From positions 1-5,112 of the forward strand of contig QMWY01000108.1 of the NCBI GenBank assembly GCA_003661865.1: a stretch of 5,112 nt of DNA. Reading direction: 5' to 3'. The notes under the pieces were generated by a model. It did not search any database, was not told where the DNA came from, and saw only the letters and a program-made list of their open reading frames with translations. This document shows positions 1 through 5,112 of this stretch, in pieces. This DNA is from Thermoprotei archaeon (GTDB lineage: Archaea; Thermoproteota; Thermoprotei_A; Sulfolobales; Ignisphaeraceae). Each line of letters opens with the position of its first letter. Position 1 is the first letter of the stretch. The translations under genes and the position numbers were made by a program.

Positions 1-2531
1 CTGCTCGCCACGGCGCCAGCGCTGACCTCGGTGTACCTCAACTCCACGACCAGTTCGTAGAGCCCCGGATCTGCGCTGCCCACATCAACTGCTAGATCCA
101 GTTCGCAGACCGAGCCGGGGCCAACTCCTGCTAGGCAGCTACCCCCAACCCCCCGCACGGTTATGAAGTCCGGAGGATCCACCTCGACTGCGACTCCACG
201 CACCTGCGTACTGTGAACGTTGAGCAGCCTCAGCACCAGGTTCACTCCCCGGCTGTTGGGGAGGAGCGGTGCTGGTGCTCCTCCGAACCTGGTCTCGGCG
301 AATGATAGTATGAAGGGCTTCGTTGGTGTGCCTACGGGTAGTCTCACCGTTATCGTATGCGTGGCTATGTAGTAACCTCCTCCGAGCTCCAGCACAGCCT
401 CGATGCTTACATTCATGCGGATCTCGCTGCTGTTCGTCTTCAGCACCAAGTCGCTGAACTGCAGGGTGAAGATGTCTCCGTAGGTGACGGGGTTGGTGTA
501 TGTGCTCACGGCTGTGCTACTCCCGTCGACCCTCCTAACGTCCTGGGGGAGCACCGCGGTGGCTCTTATGCTCAGAATCCTGTCGGCGGATCTGCTGAGG
601 AATGTGAGGTACGCTGTGGCTCCCTCAGACTCTTCCCCTGCGAAGCCCCCGAGCCACCCGCTGTCGATGAGCGTGATGTTCAGGCGAGGCTCTAGGATGG
701 GTAGTGCTAGGGATAGGCTCTGCTCGACCCACGAGTACGCGTTGTTCATCTGGACGAGGTAGGTGATCTTGATGTAGGCGGGCAGCACCCCCGGCGACTC
801 CGCGGATATGTTGAGGTTCTCGAACCTCAGCTCCACCACGTCTCCGTACGTAAACGTCTGCGCTAGGGTGGTGACGGTTGATAGGTTCCCGGAAACGGGG
901 GTTAGCCCCCGGGGTACGTGTGCCCGTGCAACGATGCTTCTCAGCACGCCTGGCTTCGAAACACGTAGTCTGATATAGAAGCTCGCCGAGGTTGAGGTGC
1001 TGTACGCCCTACCCCCAACCCAGCCGTAGTCCAAGACTTCGAGTCTCGGGGTTGGGGGAGGCGCCACGTTGATGAGCACCGGTATGCAGCTCTTAACACG
1101 GTGCACCGACCCGTCGCCGAACCTCGCCAAGCCATCTACGACGAGCAGACCGCTGTAGAGCCCGGGCTCCAGCTCGGGGTCTATGTCCACGGGCCCCACG
1201 GCTATGGTGCTGCGGGAGTTCCTCCCGAGGCTGACCCCCGCCACCGTAAGGTTCGGGGGGCTGAACCCCTTGGCGGGAAGCCTCAGCGTCACCACAGCAT
1301 TCTGGAGGTCGAAGGCCCCGGTGTTCTCAAGCGTGAGCTCTAGGTAGTCCGTGGAGCCCGGGTACGCTATGTTGTTTCTCCAGTGGGCGTCTACCAAGGT
1401 GATGTTTGCACGGAGCTCGGAGATGGGGAGGAGGAGCTTGTACTTGAGGGAGCTCCAGTACTCGGCTCCGTTCCTCTCGCCGTAGACGAAGAGCTGTAGC
1501 TCCAGCTCGGTGCGCCTACACCCGTTCTCCGCCTCAATGTCTATGGGTGGCACGTCGATGACCAGCACGTCGCCCGCTACGTAGGCACCCGTGAGCGTCG
1601 TGATGCTGGATCTGCTCCCGTTGGCGAACCTGCCACAGCTCTTAACGGTGATGTGCGCAACCAAGCTTCTAAGGGTCCCCGGATCGCGGCTCTGGAGAAC
1701 TACGTATGCGCGGGCTCCGCGGTGTTCGTACCCCACCGCCACCGGCCTCCAGCCATAGTCGAGAACCTCGAGTAGGGGTGTGGGTGGTTCACCCACCTCG
1801 ATCCAGAGGCTCATCGCGGTCTCCGCGGTGTAGGAAACTCCGTCGTCCGTGGTCGCCGTACCTCTAACCTCGAGAATCGCGCTGTAGCTGTCCGCCTCCG
1901 CCTGCGGCAGGATATCTATGTTGCTGAGGGTGACCACGGTTCTGTCATGGGGCCTGAGCCCGGTGATCGTCGTGCGCAGCGTGCTGGGGTAGAAGCTGTC
2001 TTCGGGGAGTGTCAGCTGCAGGGTGCCCTCCTGCAGGGTGCTATCTCCGCGGTTCTCGATCACCAGTACCAGCGTAACGCCCTGGGACCCGGGGTACCCC
2101 GCGGGTGTCCAGTAGGCATCTGCTACGGAGAGTTCCAGCGGCGGGTACTCGGAGATCTCGAGTGTTGCTGTGTGCGTCTCGTAACCCCAGCTGCTGGTGT
2201 TGGGGTCGAAGTAGCTTATGGTGATCTCGACCGGGTAGCTCCCTGGATCAACGCCCCTGTCTATATCTATCCTGAACCTGAAGGAGACCACGCTCCCCGG
2301 GTCGACGCTCTGGTAAACCTTTGACCCGTTGAGCGTGTACGCTGGGGAACACGCACCGTAGCCCCTGCTGGGGCTCACACCCTCGGGCAGATCCGCACAT
2401 GCCTGGACGCTCCTCACTACAGAGCTGCCGGTGTACCTGGCCTCGATGATGAGCAGGGCGTTCCTGCTCCCCGGGTATACTTCGGTGCCCCCAGCGGAGT
2501 TCTTCACGTAGCTCCCAACGATCTCGAAGGT
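1..2531 (-). repeat. Seven tandem ~120-residue protein-domain repeats within the surface protein
   Basis: Unit starts in the translated protein are near residues 33, 164, 285, 405, 528, 648 and 771, corresponding to about 2531, 2138, 1775, 1415, 1046, 686 and 317 in the DNA. Spacing is 131, 121, 120, 123, 120 and 123 residues. Units 3 and 5 share PTP-x-LEVLDYGW; units 2 and 4 share DA(Y/H)W followed by YPGS; unit 6 has ITLIDSGWLGG. The last unit may be cut by the window edge. Codons for the shared motifs differ synonymously, so the duplications are old and no longer direct DNA repeats. Confidence 0.75.
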
Positions 2532-2627
2532 CGGGCCGGGGTGCGCGTGGATCAGCTGTGCGGGTAGGGATAGCGTTACCGCCAGCAAGACCAGGATCGC
2601 TACAGCGCCCCTGTCCATCAAAATCAT
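1..2627 (-). CDS. Secreted multi-domain surface protein with tandem COG1361/NEW3-like beta-sandwich repeats (C-terminus beyond left edge)
   Basis: The frame is open without a stop for 875 codons from ATG at 2627-2625 to the window edge. The start is chosen because a TATA box lies about 30 bases upstream; a second in-frame ATG lies at 2618-2616. Residues 1-28 form a signal peptide: Arg at 6, hydrophobic run 8-25, possible cleavage after A28 (IHA/HP). The rest is about seven units of roughly 120 residues starting near 33, 164, 285, 405, 528, 648 and 771. Most carry a D-x-x-W motif at the start, then hydrophobic/polar strand patterns, and a late PG-x-Y strand (for example 128-131, 488-491, 854-857). 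This resembles archaeal COG1361 'S-layer-like', NEW3 or CARDB domains; the family call is by pattern, not by search. There are about ten N-x-S/T sequons and seven Cys. A C-terminal membrane anchor would lie outside the window. It is likely an extracellular binding or envelope protein; its ligand is unknown. Confidence 0.85.
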   Translation of the reverse strand, partial: MILMDRGAVAILVLLAVTLSLPAQLIHAHPGPTFEIVGSYVKNSAGGTEVYPGSRNALLIIEARYTGSSVVRSVQACADLPEGVSPSRGYGACSPAYTLNGSKVYQSVDPGSVVSFRFRIDIDRGVDPGSYPVEITISYFDPNTSSWGYETHTATLEISEYPPLELSVADAYWTPAGYPGSQGVTLVLVIENRGDSTLQEGTLQLTLPEDSFYPSTLRTTITGLRPHDRTVVTLSNIDILPQAEADSYSAILEVRGTATTDDGVSYTAETAMSLWIEVGEPPTPLLEVLDYGWRPVAVGYEHRGARAYVVLQSRDPGTLRSLVAHITVKSCGRFANGSRSSITTLTGAYVAGDVLVIDVPPIDIEAENGCRRTELELQLFVYGERNGAEYWSSLKYKLLLPISELRANITLVDAHWRNNIAYPGSTDYLELTLENTGAFDLQNAVVTLRLPAKGFSPPNLTVAGVSLGRNSRSTIAVGPVDIDPELEPGLYSGLLVVDGLARFGDGSVHRVKSCIPVLINVAPPPTPRLEVLDYGWVGGRAYSTSTSASFYIRLRVSKPGVLRSIVARAHVPRGLTPVSGNLSTVTTLAQTFTYGDVVELRFENLNISAESPGVLPAYIKITYLVQMNNAYSWVEQSLSLALPILEPRLNITLIDSGWLGGFAGEESEGATAYLTFLSRSADRILSIRATAVLPQDVRRVDGSSTAVSTYTNPVTYGDIFTLQFSDLVLKTNSSEIRMNVSIEAVLELGGGYYIATHTITVRLPVGTPTKPFILSFAETRFGGAPAPLLPNSRGVNLVLRLLNVHSTQVRGVAVEVDPPDFITVRGVGGSCLAGVGPGSVCELDLAVDVGSADPGLYELVVELRYTEVSAGAVAS

Positions 2628-2653
2628 CCTGAGCCTATGGTTCTGCGGACAAG

Positions 2654-2661
2654 TACTTATA
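2654..2661 (-). promoter_or_regulatory. TATA box of the surface-protein gene
   Basis: On the minus strand this reads TATAAGTA, with an A-tract (2674-2670) just upstream in the place of a BRE. At the usual archaeal distance of about 26 bases from the TATA centre, transcription would begin near 2632, about five bases before the ATG at 2627. The mRNA would therefore be nearly leaderless, consistent with the lack of a convincing ribosome binding site. Confidence 0.6.
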
Positions 2662-2704
2662 CGTTGCACTTTTTCGACACCTACACGGAGCTACAGTGGC
2701 ACGG

Positions 2705-2712
2705 TTTAATAA
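2705..2712 (+). promoter_or_regulatory. TATA box of the ABC ATPase gene
   Basis: The sequence TTTAATAA is centred about 24 bases before the ATG at 2732. Standard archaeal spacing places transcription initiation at or within a few bases of that ATG, which implies a leaderless transcript. The box lies about 45 bases from the oppositely directed TATA box at 2654-2661, so the two genes share one 104-base control region. Confidence 0.6.
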
Positions 2713-2731
2713 CCTCCGGTAAGCAACATAG

Positions 2732-3511
2732 ATGTATGTAGCCGATAGCAAGGTGATGCATTTGGACAGCAGCGTCGTTCTGCGGCTCGTAAGGGTGTAC
2801 AAGGTTTACAGGGTTGGTGAGGTGAAGACCGTAGCTCTCCGCGGCGTGGACCTGGAGGTTAGGAGGGGCGAGTTCATAGCTATAATGGGTCCGTCGGGCA
2901 GCGGCAAAACCACGCTGCTCAACATAATAGGGTTGCTGGATAGGCCTACCCGGGGCGGAGTCTTCATAGATGGGGCCGACGTGTCGAAGCTTGGGGCCAA
3001 GGAGCTTGCCTATATAAGGAACCGGAAGATAGGCTTCGTTTTCCAGCAGTTCAACCTGATCAATAGGCTCACGGTGTTCGAAAACATCGAGCTGCCCCTG
3101 GTAGTCCGTGGCATACCCCGGAGGCGGAGGATAGAGATGGTGAGGAAGGCCCTGCTTAGGGCGGGCGGCGACCTCTCGTGGCTCCGCAAGAAGCCCAACC
3201 AGCTCTCGGGAGGCCAGCAGCAGAGGGTGGCGATCGCGCGTGCGATAGTGGGGAACCCGAAGATACTGCTGGCGGACGAGCCTACGGGCAACCTAGACAG
3301 GAGGTCGTCGAGCATCGTGATGAGGACGTTCACCGAGCTGAACCGCTCGGGGCAGACCATAGTGATGGTGACCCACGACCCCGAGGTCGCGAACTGCACG
3401 CAGAAGATCTACATACTCCGCGACGGCAGGATCGCGGGGGTCAAGGAGCCCGATAGCGCTAGGTGCATAATGTACACCGTGGAGGAGCGCGAGAGACGTG
3501 TACCTATCTAG
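2732..3511 (+). CDS. ABC transporter ATP-binding protein, LolD/MacB family
   Basis: This 259-residue protein is a complete cytoplasmic nucleotide-binding subunit. Visible motifs are Walker A GPSGSGKT (53-60), Q-loop Q105 in FVFQQFNL, signature LSGGQQQR (158-165), Walker B ILLADE (178-183), D-loop NLD (187-189) and H-loop H215 in VTHD. The wording around Walker A, NIIGLLDRPT after it, and the ADEPTGNLD block are typical of the LolD/MacB/FtsE-like group, which drives FtsX/MacB-type permeases for lipoprotein, peptide or drug export or for mechanotransmission. The substrate cannot be read from the ATPase. It is slightly longer than the usual 220-235 residues owing to a short charged N-terminal lead and a C-terminal tail (about 236-259). 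Start ATG 2732 fits the leaderless promoter; ATG 2756 is an alternative that would still keep the whole fold. No permease gene lies beside it on this strand; the divergent surface-protein gene shares its control region. Confidence 0.93.
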   Translation: MYVADSKVMHLDSSVVLRLVRVYKVYRVGEVKTVALRGVDLEVRRGEFIAIMGPSGSGKTTLLNIIGLLDRPTRGGVFIDGADVSKLGAKELAYIRNRKIGFVFQQFNLINRLTVFENIELPLVVRGIPRRRRIEMVRKALLRAGGDLSWLRKKPNQLSGGQQQRVAIARAIVGNPKILLADEPTGNLDRRSSSIVMRTFTELNRSGQTIVMVTHDPEVANCTQKIYILRDGRIAGVKEPDSARCIMYTVEERERRVPI

Positions 3512-3578
3512 ACCGCGCATGTAGTGTGTGGAGTTCCCGCGGCGCTTTGTTGGTGGGCGCGCTTCCTGCTAACTTCAT

Positions 3579-3586
3579 GCTTATTC
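3579..3586 (+). promoter_or_regulatory. Possible TATA-like box upstream of moxR
   Basis: GCTTATTC is the only AT-rich element in the 112-base gap between the ABC ATPase and MoxR genes. Its centre would place transcription start near 3609, just before the ribosome binding site at 3611. It is a weak match, and read-through from the ABC gene is possible, since I see no clear terminator in the gap. Confidence 0.35.
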
Positions 3587-3610
3587 GCTCCGAGCTCAGA
3601 GGGTTTCCTT

Positions 3611-3615
3611 AGGTG
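3611..3615 (+). promoter_or_regulatory. Ribosome binding site deciding the GTG start of moxR
   Basis: AGGTG matches the archaeal anti-Shine-Dalgarno (GGTG core) and sits eight bases before the GTG at 3624. This favours that start over GTG 3639 or ATG 3642. Confidence 0.6.
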
Positions 3616-3623
3616 TTCACCCG

Positions 3624-4562
3624 GTGAGTTTTGCTAAAGTGATGCAGCGAGTGTCCGAGGAGGCGTCGCGTGTTCTCGTCGAGAGGGAGCGCGAAGTCCT
3701 CTTCATAGTAGCGTCAATGGTTGTGGGAGGGCACGTGCTGATAGAGGGTGTGCCGGGCATAGCCAAGACCTTGACCGCGCGTGTGGTGTCGAAGCTGTTT
3801 AACCTGACGTTCAGGAGGATACAGTTCACCCCCGACCTCCTCCCCGCGGACATCATAGGTACCATGGTCTTCAACCCGAAGACCGGGGAGTTCGTGGTGA
3901 GGAAGGGCCCCATATTCACCAACATTCTCCTGGCCGACGAGATCAACCGCGCTTCTCCCAGGACCCAGTCGGCGCTGCTTGAGGCTATGCAGGAGAGGCA
4001 GGTGACGATCGAGGGGGTGTCTTACAGGCTTCCCGACCCCTTCATAGTGCTGGCCACGCAGAACCCGATAGAGATGGAGGGCACGTTCCCCCTGCCGGAG
4101 GCCCAGCTCGATAGGTTCCTGATAAAGCTTATCGTTGAGAAGCCCTCGTCGAAGGGGCTAAGGAAGCTGATCACCTCCATCGACAGGATAGAGGAGGAGC
4201 TGGAGGAGCTGAAGCCCGTGGCGTCCGCCAAGGACATATTCTCCGCCCGCGAGGCCGTGCGCAGGGTCTACGTGGATGAGTCCATCGTCGACTACATCGC
4301 CTCCATAGTCGAGGAGACCCACAAGCACCCCGCCATCCGGCTCGGGGCTTCCCCGAGGGCAGGCATAGCGATGTACAAGCTCGCCCGCGTGTGGGCGCTG
4401 ATGGACGGCAGGGACTACGTCATCCCCGACGACGTCAAGGCCGTTGCTGTGCCCGTGCTAATCCACAGGATCCTGCTCAAACCCGAGTACGAGTTCGAGG
4501 GCTACGCCCCCGCGAGGATCGTCAGGGAGATCCTGCAGCGCGTGCCCGTGCCCAAGCCCTAG
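3624..4562 (+). CDS. MoxR-family AAA+ ATPase
   Basis: The protein has 312 residues, the usual MoxR length (about 300-330), and starts with GTG. Visible motifs are Walker A GVPGIAKT (42-49), the MoxR-typical IQFTPDLLPADIIGT block (66-80), Walker B ILLADEIN (101-108), ALLEAMQERQV (117-127), sensor 1 LATQNP (143-148), an EGTFPLPEAQLDRF block (152-165) with R164 as probable arginine finger, and sensor 2 GASPRA (241-246, R245). The C-terminal lid helical domain is complete. MoxR proteins act as ATP-driven chaperones that mature or insert cofactors into partner complexes, usually with a VWA-domain protein. The common 'VGQ' before the first helix is replaced here by VERE (19-22). The usual DUF58/transglutaminase partner genes do not follow; a peptidase gene does. 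The client is therefore unknown. Confidence 0.93.
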   Translation: MSFAKVMQRVSEEASRVLVEREREVLFIVASMVVGGHVLIEGVPGIAKTLTARVVSKLFNLTFRRIQFTPDLLPADIIGTMVFNPKTGEFVVRKGPIFTNILLADEINRASPRTQSALLEAMQERQVTIEGVSYRLPDPFIVLATQNPIEMEGTFPLPEAQLDRFLIKLIVEKPSSKGLRKLITSIDRIEEELEELKPVASAKDIFSAREAVRRVYVDESIVDYIASIVEETHKHPAIRLGASPRAGIAMYKLARVWALMDGRDYVIPDDVKAVAVPVLIHRILLKPEYEFEGYAPARIVREILQRVPVPKP

Positions 4563-4586
4563 CCGCGGGTCGTTGGGCTGTAGCTA

Positions 4587-4596
4587 GTTTATTTTT
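4587..4596 (+). promoter_or_regulatory. TATA box of the S9 peptidase gene, possibly overlapping the moxR terminator
   Basis: GTTTATTTTT lies 25 bases after the moxR stop. As a TATA box it would place transcription start near 4617, about ten bases before the proposed TTG start. Its run of five Ts (4592-4596) could also serve as an archaeal U-tract terminator for moxR; both roles are inferred from position and composition. Confidence 0.45.
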
Positions 4597-4626
4597 GAGC
4601 GGTGTGGAGTGGTTTAAGGGAGTGTA

Positions 4627-5112
4627 TTGGGTAGGTTGCTGGATCTCGAAGATCTTGTGCACCTACGCCTTGTGTCAAGCCCGGATGTAGATCCCGATGG
4701 CAGGAAGGTGTTGTTCGTAGTTACGCGGATGAACTTGGAGAAGGATAGGTACGAGTCGAACATATGGGTCTACGAGGTTGACAGAGGAGTTTACGAGGCT
4801 GTGACTTCGGGGCCCGGCGATAGGTGCCCGAAGTGGGCACCCGACGGCGAGCGGTTCGCCTTCATCTCGAGGAGGTTCCTGAAGGAGGAGGAGAAGGGTG
4901 CCGAGATCTGGATAGGGCGCATGGGCGCCGAGCCGAGGCATCTAACGACCTTCCCCCTGGGCGTGGACTCCTACGACTGGAGCCCCGATGGGGAGAAGCT
5001 GGCCGTGGTGGCGCCGGAGGGCAAGCCCGAGGAGGATGTTAAGCACGTCGAGGACATCCCGGTGTGGTTCAACGGCGTGGGCTTCGTCTACAACATCGAC
5101 AAGCACCTTTAC
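4627..5112 (+). CDS. S9-family serine peptidase (acylaminoacyl-peptidase-like), N-terminal part
   Basis: The frame is open from after a TAA at 4615-4617 to the right edge; 162 residues are visible. The family call rests on the N-terminal pattern LEDLVHLRLVSSP-x-x-x-PDGRKVLFV (7-31) and on beta-propeller blade repeats: PDGRKVLFV, PKWAPDGERFAFIS (68-81) and YDWSPDGEKLAVV (116-128). The segment DIPVWFNGVGFVYN (143-156) followed by KHLY resembles the acylaminoacyl-peptidase/S9C group, where the propeller gates a C-terminal alpha/beta-hydrolase. These enzymes trim N-acylated or short peptides in the cytoplasm. The catalytic Ser-Asp-His domain lies beyond the window, so activity cannot be confirmed. 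TTG 4627 is the first in-frame start and has AGGGAG four bases upstream; TTG 4636 and GTG 4657 are alternatives. There is no signal peptide. It probably has its own promoter and is not co-regulated with moxR. Confidence 0.85.
   Translation, partial: MGRLLDLEDLVHLRLVSSPDVDPDGRKVLFVVTRMNLEKDRYESNIWVYEVDRGVYEAVTSGPGDRCPKWAPDGERFAFISRRFLKEEEKGAEIWIGRMGAEPRHLTTFPLGVDSYDWSPDGEKLAVVAPEGKPEEDVKHVEDIPVWFNGVGFVYNIDKHLY

Noticed and set aside
357..762. Plus-strand open frames of 112 and 92 codons
   Set aside because: They are antisense to the continuous 875-codon minus-strand gene, have Pro/Arg/Ser-rich low-sense composition, and show no promoter, ribosome site or recognisable motif.
1947..2324. Plus-strand open frame of 125 codons
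   Set aside because: It lies wholly antisense to repeats 1 and 2 of the surface protein; the minus-strand frame has a clear repeat structure and this one has none.
3010..3399. Minus-strand open frame of 129 codons
   Set aside because: It is the antisense shadow of the ABC ATPase core motifs, which are unmistakable on the plus strand.
3512..3623. Possible small gene or RNA in the gap between the ABC ATPase and MoxR genes
   Set aside because: No open frame with a start and ribosome site, no stable hairpin and no tRNA-like box pattern could be seen; only a weak TATA-like element and the moxR ribosome site are supported.
4642..4654. Inverted repeat GATCT-CGA-AGATC
   Set aside because: It falls inside the peptidase coding sequence and arises from a repeated Asp-Leu codon pattern; arms of five bases are too short to claim an operator or hairpin.
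4675..5042. Open frames on both strands at the right end (88 codons minus, 72 codons plus)
   Set aside because: They overlap the S9 peptidase frame, whose propeller blade motifs show it is the real coding frame.

Overview
The window looks like chromosomal DNA from a hyperthermophilic crenarchaeon. The reasons are GC-rich coding sequence, heavy use of AGG/AGA for Arg and ATA for Ile, GTG and TTG starts, GGTG-type ribosome binding sites, and archaeal TATA boxes about 25 bases upstream of (near-)leaderless starts. Thermofilum-like or Desulfurococcales-like lineages would fit, but the sequence alone does not settle the genus. I see no RNA gene, mobile element or CRISPR array.

Layout. The left half (1-2627, minus strand) is one uninterrupted reading frame of 875 visible codons that runs off the left edge. 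It encodes a secreted protein with a signal peptide followed by about seven tandem domains of roughly 120 residues, of the beta-sandwich kind seen in COG1361/NEW3/CARDB-like archaeal surface proteins. A 104-base divergent promoter region (2628-2731) separates it from a plus-strand gene for a LolD/MacB-type ABC ATPase (2732-3511). After a 112-base gap comes a MoxR-family AAA+ ATPase (3624-4562). After a further 64 bases, the N-terminal propeller part of an S9-family (acylaminoacyl-peptidase-like) serine peptidase starts at about 4627 and runs off the right edge.

How they may work together. LolD/MacB-type ATPases power FtsX/MacB-like permeases. Archaeal loci often combine such a permease and ATPase with a large COG1361-type extracellular protein. 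Here the ATPase and the extracellular protein share a promoter region, but no permease lies in the window. It could follow the repeat protein beyond the left edge, which is inference. MoxR has no DUF58/VWA partner gene in the window, and the peptidase appears to have its own promoter, so these two genes look functionally separate from the transporter pair. No stretch longer than about 112 bases lacks a gene.
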